Shown: piece after piece, positions 53,814 to 64,000 of the stretch
Layout of the letters: every line of letters starts with the position of its first letter
How positions within the stretch are numbered: the stretch's first letter is position 1
NCBI GenBank assembly: GCA_946122785.1
Contig: CAMGYJ010000006.1
Coordinates: 66,527,676 to 66,591,675 of the forward strand
Direction of reading: 5' to 3'
DNA length: 64,000 nucleotides
DNA from: Linum tenue
Lineage: Eukaryota; Streptophyta; Magnoliopsida; Malpighiales; Linaceae
The notes under the pieces: model-generated
Told to the model about the DNA's origin: nothing
Databases searched by the model: none
The model's input: only the letters and a program-made list of their open reading frames with translations
Position numbers and translations under genes: made by a program

Positions 53814-56565
53814 CTACAGTGAAGAAGAAAACAAACAGAACAAAACTCATGAGTTTGTATCCCTCTTCCACAACGTGAAGTAAAATTGCTTCTCTTGCAA
53901 CATGGCAAGCCAAAAAACATATAGCCAAAGAGCAATCAAGTGGTATTACTATCCTCAAACTTTTAAACAAAACCATAGCGACATGTTGTCCATTCACATT
54001 ACGTGATTCATCCGTACCCTTGTCATGGTTCCTACCATCATCAACTTCTCTTGCAGAACATCAGATGGATAAGCTATATACACAACCCTTTCCATGGAAA
54101 TTCAAGATAATGCAAGCGACACGCAAAACATTCAATTTGCCACAATCAATAGACTCATAATTTCCCCCAAAAAAAAATCTCAAGCACTTTGATTTTCTCA
54201 GCGCTCACACAAAGAGCTGCTACAACATATTGAAAGCATCATCGTATATGGTATTTACCTAGATGGATTTTGGGTTTTGTAAATGTGTTATTAGCCCATG
54301 CATCACACACAATTCAAGTTGCTTCTGCTAACAAATGCAGTATCATATATGGTTTCTTACCTAGCTGGCCGCCCACATAGTGGATATAAGTTAAAACATC
54401 ATGTCAATAAATCTATGTAAAGATCTGTTTAAATGTTTAATATGTAAAACCAATCTTATAAACTATTCTACTTGAAAGATAGAACAACTGCAACTTGAAC
54501 ACATGTGAAGTGAGCTTTCAACTTGATGATAATAAGAACCTTCACAGTTCAGAACTGAACTGCAACTTCAATTCAAAGACATACAATATTCAATTTCACT
54601 TACCACCCTCAAGACGCACCCTCTTCTTATCGGCTTTAGCCCGTGTCGGACCCAGAGGAGACACCAATTGCTCTTCATTTCGCTAACAAAGACACAATGG
54701 AACGTACAAATTAAATAAGTTTCTATTTTCGTGCATATATGGCATTCAACCTCAGAACAATATAATGCTAAGAACAAAATGAGTATACTACAGCGAGTAG
54801 AAGCAAAGTTATAGCTGAATGGAGGATTGTTAGGGCCAAAAGAAGTGTCACCGCGATGATATTTGGCCTTCATTGCTGCAATCGTTGCACAACCAAGGGA
54901 AAACAATCGAGCAATTGGGCCATGATCCCCTAAGATATTGTCGGACAGATTTAAACTGGGAATTGATGCAGTATGGAATCGCGAGGACTGAAGAACATGA
55001 TTCAAACTAATTAGTTAGCAATTGCGTAGATTGTCCACTGGAGTTTTCCAAGAGAGAGTTCTGATGTACTGGTTTTTTCAAGGGTTCTGTTCTGTTGGAT
55101 GGTTGCTGTCAAACTGTGTTGTGTTCTCTGTTCTTGCGTTTGCTTTTCATGGTTTGATCGTAACCGGGTTCCCTTTTCCTTCCCCCTGTTGAACCAAAAT
55201 GTTGGTTGTTGTCTCTTTGTAACTGATCAGTTAAAATGCAATAAAGACTCTCATTTGTAAAAAAAAAAAAAAAGGAAAAGTAGAAGGGACATCGCACATA
55301 CAGGCTCTGAAAGCCAGAATATAAAACTACCTAACTAAGGGGACCTTACATAGAAGAAAACACAAATGACGCAGCAGCGAAGTTGTTTGGCCAATCGACT
55401 GCAATGCAATACGAACTGCGGGAGCGAGTCAGAGGCAAAGGGATTTTCTCTCGGAGGGGGTGGGAGAGAGACGGTGATATAGACAGATTGCGCAGCAAAA
55501 CAGACGGCGAGAGTGAGAGGAGTCGGGATTTTTTTCGGGGGCCTTGCAAGACAGAGCAGATGGCAACAAACACGACGATGATCGGGGAAGTACAGAGAGA
55601 GCGACGATGAGCGATTTGGATTGAGTGTGCCAAAAAAGGTCAGAGTTATGGTGAGCTGTGATGAGCAGAGATTCCAATCTAAGGTTGATTGTGACAAAAA
55701 TGAGATTTTGATTTCAGATTGAAGTTTGGAAGAGACGACGAGTTGTTCGCTTTTCGGTAGTAGGATGAATGGGCTTTTCCTCAAGGTATGGCGACAAAAC
55801 ACAAAGACAGAACAGAGGGCTTCTATTACGTTAGGGATTGCAAGAATGAATATATTGGCTATTCTTCGGTAGCTTTGGGCTAGAGGAACGTCTTCGATTC
55901 CGGCAAGGATTGGAAGAATCAGGGACGATTTCAAAAGCTATCGCCTAGATAAAAGAATTCGATTTCCGGTGAGAGAATGGAAATCGGAATGTGGAAACTG
56001 GAAAGAGAAGAATTGTTGAATTGACGTGAAAGTCCCTCCGCAGTGTGTGGTGCTTGCAGGAGGAGCTGACGTGGCAAAAACTCTATGTTGACATTGCTTT
56101 ATAGTGTTTTGTAGATCACACATTCTGATGTGCCCGCACCTGTTTATTCTCAATCCTTGCCTGATTGGGAATATCTGGTTGAACCCTCCTCCATCGTACA
56201 TATTATACATAACAGAGATTCTCATACTACTGCACCTATGAATTTATTAGCTAGTGCTATTGTGCTAACACCACATAGAAAATGCCAATTAATATCCCAC
56301 CCACTCAATACAAATATGGCCACACCAGTTGTTTTAAGGTGGGTTGCTAGTTGGTACACTTTTATGCGGTGATTTATTTTCAAATATAATTTACCGCAAG
56401 GGTTTTCCAACATCAAGATAAGAGATCATGATGCAATCAATATGCAACAAGAAAAATAAATATGATACCAAAAGAAAAGTATCTGATTACAAATTGGACG
56501 ATTTGCCACGATGTAATTAATATCCAAAATAAAAACAAATACAGTAACAAAAAAAAAGTCTCCGA
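53814..56565. other. unresolved region, possible exon remnants
   Basis: Minus-strand stretches near 54800-54990 (ILGDHGPIARLFSLGCATI, KAKYHRGDTSFGP) and 54604-54683 (EEQLVSPLGPTRAKADKK) look exon-like and are followed by GT donors, but I do not recognise them and could not build a continuous gene. The low-complexity frames at 55335-55930 resemble leader or UTR sequence. A poly(A) run lies at 55258-55274. Uncertain whether this is one decayed gene with the RPA-like block. Confidence 0.3.
56470..56565 (-). repeat. small tandem duplication at the dehydrogenase 3' end
   Basis: CTGATTACAAATTGGACGAT at about 56482 repeats TCCGATTACAAATTGGACGA at 56561, together with similar AAAAGTATC/AAAAGTCTC and ATGTAATTAA/ATGTCAATAA flanks. 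The last codons and stop of the dehydrogenase have therefore been duplicated about 80 bp downstream. Confidence 0.6.
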
Positions 56566-58856
56566 TTACAAATTGGACGAGCTGCCAGCAATGTCAATAA
56601 CAAATCGGTACTTCACATCATTTTTCGCCAAACGGTTGAAAGCTTCATTGATGTTGTCTGGTTTCACAACTTCAATGTCACAACTTATTTTGTATTTTCC
56701 ACACAAGTCCATCATTTCTTGTGTTTCCTTCATTCCTCCTATTATCCCACCTTTAATGGTTCTTTTCCCTGCGTTAGTGTTTACATTGCACAAATTTTGT
56801 TAGCTCCAAGTTCACTGATTTATTTATGGGTCATAGAAAAACTAAGGTAAAGTTTTTGGGTGTAGTATGCTACCGAATAACAGAGGAAAAGCCGGTAGTT
56901 CAAGGGGCTTGCCCGGGGCTCCAACGATCACCATTGTCCCATTGACTTTGAGTAATTCCAAGATCGGCCCAAGCCCGTGGTCAGCTGACACCGTATCGAG
57001 TATAAAATCAAGGGTACGCTTTCCCGCCTATCACCGATTATCAGAGATAAATAAAGCTTCATTTTATATGTAATAATATTATTAAAAAGCAAATAGATCG
57101 ATTCGAATTAGATTAGTAGTTTGGAGTTATTAGATATCAAGGATAAGAAGATAAAATTAGGATAGTAAAGCGTTCAAATAAATGCATACCTCCATTTGTT
57201 TGGGATTGGAGCTGACGATGAAGCCATCAGCACCTAATCGCTCTCTGGCCTCCTTCTCTTTAGAAGGAGAGGTGCTAATGACAGTAACATGGTGGCCGAA
57301 TGCCTTCCCAAACTTGACAGCCACGTGACCAAGGCCACCCAATCCAACAACACCTATCTTCTTTCTTGGAGATTCAATCAAATTATGGTCTTTTAAAGGC
57401 GTAAAGACAGTGATTCCCGCACACAACAATGGTGCTGCCGCGTCCATTGGAAGGCTCTCTGGCACATGCACCACATACCTTTTTTTTGTCGAAACGATAA
57501 CAACAATGTATCAATAATAGTTCGAGAAAAAATAGGATTACATGTTCAAATCATCACTTTTTTTTTCCGACAATGATATATGATTCAGTCGTATTACAAA
57601 TTATAATATCAAATTTATTGAGTGCCAGGTAGATGAAATTAGGCCATTTTGTTTGAAGAAATTCAAAGTTAAGGAACTATAAGTTTCACATGGGAAAAGG
57701 GTATTTAAGTTGTTGTGGTCTCGTGGATGCTTAGTTGGAAGATTTGGCAATATCTCCTTTGTATTAGTATATTAACCCATGTGGCTTGTACTTGCTTAAA
57801 AAAAAAAATGGAACAAGGCCCTAAAGATTCTATTTAACAACTAGCAAGTTGGACTTCATGTTTACTTTATGGGTTTATCGAAATATATATATATATATAT
57901 TCTATTTTCTTAATCCTAGGTCGTGAATTCCATTTTTCTATTCTAATTTAGCTAACAACTATGAGTTTTTCGATATTTGGTAGGTACACACACTGGCTGG
58001 AAGTAAGTACAAGGCCAACCGAGGGATTCACATATGGGTAAAAAAAAATTAACAGTTTTACCTGTAGTCAGCGACGATCATTTTGGAGTAACCGCCATAA
58101 GTAATGCTCCCGTCCCAGAAAACACCATTGTAAGTGAACTGAAGCTGGTCACAATAATTTTCTTGAGAGCTCTTGCAAAACTCACAGTCCAAGCACGAAG
58201 CAGCCAGGCACCCGATTCCAGCTCGATCTCCAACCTTGAAATTCTCCACTTTTTTACCCACCTTGGTAATTATTCCCGTAATCTCATGCCTAGATAAATT
58301 ATCACCAGAAAATTTTTGAGTCCATGCATGTGCTCAATAAATCAACAAAAGACTCTGAATCAAGGAAATTGAACTACAACTATAGTCCGTCCCATTTAAA
58401 TTTTAAACTCGTCCAAATATGATAGGAAATCAAACTTGACCCGCAAGTTAACTTGACATGATTCTCGTAAATAACCATAATCGTAATAATCTAACTCATA
58501 TTCACTCGTATATAGTTCATGATATACATACCCGGGAACAATAGGGTACGTTGTGATCCCCCAATCATTCTTCGCCTGGTGAAGATCAGTATGACAGATT
58601 CCGCAGTACAATATCTCTATCGTTACATCTGTATCGCGGTTCTCCCTGTAATCATTAATCAGATTAGCTTAAACCTTCGTATGAAAAGCTAATCAAAAGT
58701 GGCTAAGCAAACTATTGATTAATTAAAATAAAAGGGAGAGCAGAATAAGGGGGGAACTGACCGGCGTTTGAAAGTGTAAGGAGTTATCTCGCCGGAGGTG
58801 TCGTGAGCTGCCCAGCCGGCGACCGTCTGGGTGTGATTCGGCGTCGTCTGAGCCAT
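56566..58856 (-). CDS. cinnamyl-alcohol/mannitol dehydrogenase-like (CAD), six exons
   Basis: Zinc-dependent, NADP(H)-type medium-chain dehydrogenase reducing aromatic or aliphatic aldehydes; cytosolic. Exons: 58856-58762, 58645-58532, 58289-58062, 57478-57190, 57027-56874, 56768-56566; all GT-AG, phases join, 360 residues, the family length. Catalytic zinc ligands C49 (GICH), H71 in GHEITG and C165 (LLCAGIT); structural zinc C102, C105, C108 and C116 in [13 protein letters not shown]...NYC; Rossmann motif GLGGLG 191-196; [10 protein letters not shown] 215-224 places Ser in the NADPH-type position. Wording (VDLDDFCAG-type active-site residues not all visible) fits the 'probable mannitol dehydrogenase' CAD clade rather than the lignin-specific CAD4/5, but substrate cannot be read from sequence. 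No defects found; likely functional. Confidence 0.92.
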
Positions 58857-59972
58857 TGATAATCAGATTGAGAGTATATCGAGGGAGAGGGAAAATTGGA
58901 AATCTGATATTGGTGCTAACTGGGGATGGAGTTGAAGGGTTGGGACTTGGGAGCTGTAGGAGTCGCGTTTTTATATTGTTGGCTTTGGAAACTTCCCTGG
59001 GTCAACGGTACCTAAATTTTCTGGTCATTAACAAATTGGTCACTTTTTTTTTACAATAACAAATTGGTCAGTATACTTTGATTTTCGACCAACTTTGTAA
59101 TGAGGTTCGAAATGACTTGCAAAAAAAGATCGATTCATTTGTCGGTTACTATCATGGTCAGTTCATCGGAATGAGGTATTTAGTATTCCAAAAGTGTTGA
59201 TCAACTCTCTAACCAACAATTGTGTACAATAAATTGTGTACGCATATCAATATCATACAAGTGTTATATTACCATTAATTTTTTTATAAGAATTATATAT
59301 GTTAGCTTATGTATACTTAAGTGATTCAAACTTTGGAGTTTCAGGTTTAAAAATAGTGGTTTTACCACTAGACCAAGCCATTATTTTTTTTATCACAATC
59401 ATTAATTAAGATTTATAAAATGATATTCATCTTGTTATGTTTCCCTAAACATAAAATCTCATACCAATATCATATCAACATCATACCACCGTCAATAGTA
59501 ATATCGTGATATGACAGTGGTATGATCACTTGAAATTTTTTAGCTCCACAAAATATCAAAATTGATATGATCTTGTAGAGCACCAAAAATATGATATTTC
59601 TATGCAGAAAAAATTAAAATCCGATTTGAAATAAATGAGCTATGCCCATTGAATTTTCGTAGGATATTTAAAAAAGTCTTTGGACAGGCGCCTGGAAACT
59701 CGCATTAGCACACAAAAAATCCGGTCAGCTGCCCAGAAAAATCCAGTCAGCTTCCGCTAAATCTCTTATTTCCCTTCTTACCCCCTCTATATTATGGACC
59801 ATTAAATCTTTCCTTTTCAAATTACAATCACTAGATTAGATTTCTTGGGACTACAAAACTCCATAATTTTGTACCCTAGCGGCTTAGCCTGCTCCGTATT
59901 TTATACGCTTCTAATACAAAACTCTTGCCTGCGAAACCATGCAAAATCCCGATCGTATCATCGTGTCACGAC
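58857..59972. other. dehydrogenase upstream region, no gene seen
   Basis: The dehydrogenase promoter (minus strand) is in the first few hundred bases: CTCCCTCGATATAC near the start, TATAAAAACGC (reverse complement of 58968-58978) about 110 bp upstream of the ATG. The rest is AT-rich with repeated ATCATACCA words. Confidence 0.5.
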
Positions 59973-60576
59973 CAGTGGTGTAGCCAGGATTTCGTTTAAG
60001 GTGGGTCCACCTAGAAAAAATATACATTATGAATTAGTTTTTGTTAATATACTCTTAAATTGAAATTTTTTGGTAAATTAAAATGCATTAGTAGTAAAAA
60101 ATATAAGAATATCATTCTGCGTACCAAACAATTATTGGTTTAGTTAGTCGTACACTCGTACTGTTTCAAATGGTGTTCTTTGTCAAGAACCGTTAGTATC
60201 AATAAATCGAGTTGGTGATAGAGGTTTAATAATAAATCCTACACCAATCAATAATTCATGATTTAGCTTTCGAATAATGTTCTTTGTAAAAAAATATTTA
60301 GTATCAACAAATCGAGTTATGGGAAGAGATTCAATAATATATATGATACCTCATACCATTTACTAGCATGCTCATTCATAAGAAAATCAACTTATACGAA
60401 ATTGAAGTTTGCACAAATATGTATACCGTATTAGATTCAAACACAAAACTACTATTATCAATTAAATGTGACCTAATTTTCGGTATCAATTAATTATCGT
60501 ACCTAATTTAACCATTTTCCTCCCGAACCAGGGTGGGTCCCGGGACCCACCCTATTACCCTCTCCCTTCGCCACTG
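59973..60576. mobile_element. non-autonomous hAT-like element, 604 bp
   Basis: Perfect 8-bp duplication GTCACGAC (59965-59972, 60577-60584). Left end CAGTGGTGTAGCCAGGA; reverse complement of right end CAGTGGCGAAGGGAGAG. Both sides carry GGTGGGTCC/GGACCCACC blocks near the ends. AT-rich, noncoding interior. Confidence 0.85.
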
Positions 60577-60611
60577 GTCACGACATGATGATACGATGAT
60601 ACAATGTTATA

Positions 60612-60997
60612 GGGTAAATGACACATTTGGTCACCGAGATTACTAAATCGTGTCATATTTAGTCACTAGAAAAATTTAATATCAATTTTGGTCACTCGAA
60701 TTACTGAAACAGGTCACATTTGGTCACTTTTCTGTAGCCTCTGTCCAACTCCGGTCACTCGAATTATTGAAAAATGTCACATTTAGTCACTCGGATTACT
60801 GAAACATGTCACATTTAGTCACTCTCCCAAAAGTTTCCGTCCAACTACATTAATGGAGTTGGACGGAAACTGACGGGAGAGTGACTAAATTTGACCAGTT
60901 TCGGTAATTCGAGTGACCAAAATTGATATTAATTTTTTCTAGTGACTAAACATGACATAATTTAATAATTTCAGTGACCAAATGTGTCATTTACCCC
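60612..60997. mobile_element. 386-bp fold-back MITE (Mutator-like)
   Basis: Arms 60612-60728 and 60880-60997 are near-perfect inverted repeats starting GGGTAAATGACACATTTGGTCAC. A 9-bp direct repeat AATGTTATA lies at 60603-60611 and 60998-61006, the length expected for a MULE. The middle has further nested repeats of ACATTTAGTCACT and a short palindrome TTGGACGGAAAC/GTTTCCGTCCAA, so nearly the whole element can fold. Confidence 0.8.
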
Positions 60998-61256
60998 AAT
61001 GTTATATCATCTTATCATCTTGTCGGTTACTAATCCAAACGTGTCCATAAACTCTCTAATCAACAATTGTGTACAAGAAGGAAGAAACGATGGTGGTTTG
61101 ACGTAATGTAGGTGGAATGAAGTAAAATGAAAATGAGTCTCTTTATATACTAATTAGAATCTACCTAACCTTTTTACTATTAGTTTGGAATCTTTTATTA
61201 TTAATTTGTGATTTAGCTAATATTTTTCGCCTAAGCGACCGAGTGAAATAACAAAG

Positions 61257-61977
61257 TGTTGGAAATGTGTATGAATAGCTTTGAAAGCTATAGAGTCTCA
61301 AGTGGAAAAACTACCACATTGGTAGTTTTACTTGGTGAAATGAGTATAAAGATAGGAGCCTCTCTCCTAAGGGCATATGCCCCTTGGGGTGACCCACTTT
61401 TGTGGGAGAGGGAGGACCTAACGGACCACCACACACGCGCGCGCGCGCCGACCGACCGGTCGGTTGGTTGGATGGATCACTTGAGACTATATACATATTT
61501 TTTGGAGAAATTCCGAACGAAATTAATTATTTAATAATTAATTATTAATCGGTTATTCTGAGGAATATTCTAAGGGATAATCGATTGAAAAGGAATATTC
61601 GAAGGATAATCCCAGCAGGATTTATCCTAACCGACGGTTTTAATTAAGGAAGTAATTATCTTCCTTAATTAATCTGACTTATTCCCCAAGCTAGATGGTA
61701 TATTCCTAGGGGTTCGGCTCCTATAAATAGCCGCCTCCCCAGCCCCTCTAAACACATCACAACGAGCATAAACACAAAAGAGAGAGTGTTCAGAGAACTC
61801 AGGTTTTCGCACAAAACCGCGAGTAGTCAGAGGAGCTGTTTTATCCTGGAGACGACCGGTTGATAGTCTGCCGTGCGCATCGAGGGCAGTGCCGCGAACG
61901 TCTTAAAGAAAGCGACCTAGTCCGGGACTCAGCTCCAGATTCGGTATCCTCATCTTGTTGTTGTTCCGTTTCTAACA
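61257..61977 (+). repeat. 5' LTR of the copia element, 721 bp
   Basis: TGTTGGAAATG at the left and CCGTTTCTAACA at the right give TG...CA ends and a partial TGTTgGA/TCtAACA inverted terminus. Contains a core promoter TATAAATA at 61722-61729. No standard TGGTATCAGAGC primer site follows. AACGTCTTAAA at 61896-61906 is the inverted partner of TTTAAGACGTT at 61980-61990, spanning the LTR end. Confidence 0.65.
61722..61729 (+). promoter_or_regulatory. TATA box in the copia LTR
   Basis: CCTATAAATAGCC is a strong plant TATA context; transcription would start about 30 bp downstream, leaving about 225 bp of R/U5. Confidence 0.65.
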
Positions 61978-62001
61978 GTTTTAAGACGTTCGGCTGCTGT
62001 T

Positions 62002-64000
62002 ATGTCGACTGAACAGAACAACATGGCCGGATCTGGTGCTGTCGATATCAATCGACCGTTTCGCTTCGTTGGAGTCAACTTCCGTCGCTGGAGACAAAAG
62101 ATGGAGTTCTACCTGACGACCAAGAAGTTGGCACACTGCCTCACCAGCATGCCCGTCGAGCTGCCGGAAGAAGCGACCGATGAGGAGAGGACTGCTGCTG
62201 CTAAGGAAAGGGAGCATGACTTCCTATGCAAGGGCTACATCCTCAACGGCCTGGCAGACGACCTCTACGACTACTATGCGGATAGCAAGAACACCGCAAT
62301 GATGGTCTGGGATGCGCTCCAAAAGAAGTACGACACGGAGGAGGCTGGAGCTAAGAAGTATGCTGTCAGCCGCTACCTGCGCTATCAGATGGTGGATGAC
62401 AAGTCTGTCGAAGTTCAGTCCCACGAACTTCAGAAAATAGCTCACGAGATCGTCTCTGAAGGTATGCCTCTGGACGATCAATTTCAAGTTGCTTGCATTA
62501 TTGATAAGCTGCCCCCTTCGTGGAAAGATTTTAAGAATATGCTTAGACATAAAACCAAAGAATTTTCACTGGAAAGTTTGATTACTCGCCTAAGGATTGA
62601 GGAAGAGTCCCGCAAGCAGGATATGAAAGAAGAGGTGATGGTCGTCACTGCTAAACGACCCACCCCTAGAGCTCTTAAACCTAACCAGAAAGGGTTTAAG
62701 GGTAAGAACCAGCAGGTCCGCCCCCACCAGAATGGTGCCTCTCGAGGTAACCAAAGGGTCATGGCCCAAACCTCTAAGAATGACCCACCATTTATCTGCT
62801 TTAACTGCGGAAAACCGGGTCATATGGCAAAAAAGTGCAGGAACAAGCATAACCCCGCCGCTGCGGCCAGGGTTAACTTGACAGAAGAGGATTTGGTAGC
62901 CATGATCACAGATATGATCGCTGAAGTTAACCTCACCGGTGACTCAGAAGGATGGTGGCTGGATACAGGTGCATCGAAGCATGTATGCAACAATCGTGCT
63001 ATGTTTAAAACATACGAAGAAGCACCTGCTGACAAGAAAGTGTTGTTGGGGACTACTCACACCACTATGGTTGCTGGTTCTGGTGAAGTGGAGCTGAACT
63101 TCACCTCTGGGAAGAAGATGGTGCTCAAGGATGTGTTGCACACTCCAGAGATAAGGAAGAATCTTGTGTCGGGATATCTTCTTAATAAGGCTGGGTTTAA
63201 TCAATCTATTGGGGCAGACTTGTATACCCTTACTAAGAATGGGAGTTTTGTGGGAAAGGGATATGCATGTAATGGGATGTTCAAGTTGAATGTCGAAATT
63301 AATAAGATGAATTCTTCAGTTTACATGGTGTGTGATTTGAATGTTTGGCATGCTCGTCTTTGTGATGTGAACACACGAATTGTGAAGAATTTAAGCAAGC
63401 TAGGACATATCCCTAAACTCTCAATGAATGAATTTGATAAATGTGATTTCTGTAGCCAAGCTAAAATAACGAAAACGCCCCATAAATCTGTGAGTAGAGA
63501 ATCAGAACCCTTAGATCTGATTCATTCTGATATTTGTGAACTAGATGGGACGTTAACTAGGTCTGGCAAGAGATACTTTATCACTTTCATAGATGATTGC
63601 TCTGATTATTGCTTTGTTTATTTGATGAAAAACAAAAGTGAAGCCCTTGACATGTTCAAGGTATTTGTGGTTGAATTCGAAAATCAGTGCAATCGAAAGA
63701 TAAAAAGACTTAGGAGCGATAGAGGATCAGAGTATGACTCTAATCCCTTCAAGGAATTCTATAGCTCACATGGTATCATTCATGAAACCACGGCACCATA
63801 TTCACCAGAAATGAATGGTAAAGCTGAGCGGAAAAATAGGACATTTACAGAATTAGTTGTGGCTATTATGCTCAATTCTGGAGCTGCTTCTTCTTGGTGG
63901 GGTGATATTTTGTTGACGGTTTGCTATGTGCTAAATCGTCTTCCAAAAACAAATAGAAAAGAATCACCCTATGAGATCTTGAAGAATAAGCCACCTAATC
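62002..64000 (+). CDS. copia gag-pol polyprotein, 3' end outside the window
   Basis: 666 codons open to the edge, starting MSTEQNNMAGSG. Order: copia gag (UBN2-type; FRRWRQKMEFYL, YDYYADSKNTAMMVWDAL, CIIDKLPPSWKDF), a basic linker, CCHC knuckle CFNCGKPGHMAKKC (around residue 266), aspartic protease with DTGA at residue 321 (WWLDTGASKHVC), the pre-integrase zinc region (VWHARLCDVN then CDFCSQAK), and the integrase core with Asp in LDLIHSDIC, ITFIDDCSDYCFVY, Asp in RSDRGSEY and Glu in MNGKAERKNRTF. No stop or frameshift seen. It makes the particle, processes the polyprotein and integrates the cDNA; RT and RNase H would lie beyond 64000. Exact copia lineage is not assigned. Confidence 0.9.
   Translation, partial: MSTEQNNMAGSGAVDINRPFRFVGVNFRRWRQKMEFYLTTKKLAHCLTSMPVELPEEATDEERTAAAKEREHDFLCKGYILNGLADDLYDYYADSKNTAMMVWDALQKKYDTEEAGAKKYAVSRYLRYQMVDDKSVEVQSHELQKIAHEIVSEGMPLDDQFQVACIIDKLPPSWKDFKNMLRHKTKEFSLESLITRLRIEEESRKQDMKEEVMVVTAKRPTPRALKPNQKGFKGKNQQVRPHQNGASRGNQRVMAQTSKNDPPFICFNCGKPGHMAKKCRNKHNPAAAARVNLTEEDLVAMITDMIAEVNLTGDSEGWWLDTGASKHVCNNRAMFKTYEEAPADKKVLLGTTHTTMVAGSGEVELNFTSGKKMVLKDVLHTPEIRKNLVSGYLLNKAGFNQSIGADLYTLTKNGSFVGKGYACNGMFKLNVEINKMNSSVYMVCDLNVWHARLCDVNTRIVKNLSKLGHIPKLSMNEFDKCDFCSQAKITKTPHKSVSRESEPLDLIHSDICELDGTLTRSGKRYFITFIDDCSDYCFVYLMKNKSEALDMFKVFVVEFENQCNRKIKRLRSDRGSEYDSNPFKEFYSSHGIIHETTAPYSPEMNGKAERKNRTFTELVVAIMLNSGAASSWWGDILLTVCYVLNRLPKTNRKESPYEILKNKPPN

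Larger units (their letters stand above)
61257..64000 (+). mobile_element. Ty1/copia retrotransposon, 5' part
   Basis: A 5' LTR followed after only about 24 bp by a long gag-pol frame that runs off the window. The 3' LTR and target duplication lie outside. An intact frame suggests a young copy. Confidence 0.85.

Noticed and set aside
55335..55934. 199-codon minus-strand frame
   Set aside because: Ser/Leu/Pro-rich reading with no domain, interrupted neighbours and CT-rich leader-like DNA; could not be tied to a gene.
1..64000. CRISPR arrays, rRNA genes, bacterial operons or integrated viral genomes
   Set aside because: None seen. The repeats present are plant transposon repeats and microsatellites with no spacer structure.

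Overview
This window is plant nuclear DNA, most likely from a eudicot. It is AT-rich and gene-poor. The protein genes have several short GT-AG introns, the families are plant-specific (alpha-expansin, class III peroxidase, UPF0496, CAD-type dehydrogenase), and most of the rest is plant transposable elements. No species call is made.

Host genes, left to right: an alpha-expansin (1059-2417, +); a class III peroxidase (17103-18432, +) whose second intron holds an apparently intact initiator tRNA-Met gene (17761-17832, +) with its own Pol III terminator; a broken, intron-containing copy of an ABITRAM/Simiate-like gene (20209-21300, +); a UPF0496 membrane protein (21867-23164, -); an RPA1-like C-terminal fragment with an in-frame stop (53296-53813, -); and an intact six-exon CAD/mannitol-dehydrogenase-like gene (56566-58856, -).

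The middle (27260-42705) is one 15.4-kb Mutator-like element. It has long diverged terminal inverted repeats and sits between (AT)n tracts. It carries three genes: a single-exon 'putative plant transposon protein' type gene (+), a nine-exon Ulp1/SENP-like cysteine protease gene (-), and, divergent from it, a FAR1-type MULE transposase (+) with SWIM and CCHC zinc fingers. The transposase has one 1-bp frameshift. The protease has one nonsense codon and a serine where the catalytic cysteine should be. The 3' half of the element is noncoding and contains a large direct duplication. Three related MITE-like elements on the left and one on the right are separated from it only by (AT)n tracts.

Other elements: six non-autonomous hAT-like elements defined by 8-bp target duplications (3513, 6430, 19526, 23847, 43923, 59973); a 5'-truncated LINE (9540-12875) and several LINE fragments; a tRNA-derived SINE (14174-14428, -); a Tourist-like MITE with TTA duplication; a 386-bp fold-back MITE; a probable solo LTR containing a nested hAT element and a nested LINE fragment (43305-46727); a gag-only Ty3/gypsy-type element with both LTRs (48346-52337); and the 5' end of a Ty1/copia element (from 61257) whose gag-protease-integrase frame is open to the window edge.

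The most unusual points are the tRNA-iMet gene inside the peroxidase intron (the gypsy primer-binding site matches its 3' end) and the three-gene Mutator element with its protease gene. Exon models were built by hand from splice sites and reading-frame continuity; family names come from recognised motifs, not from searches.
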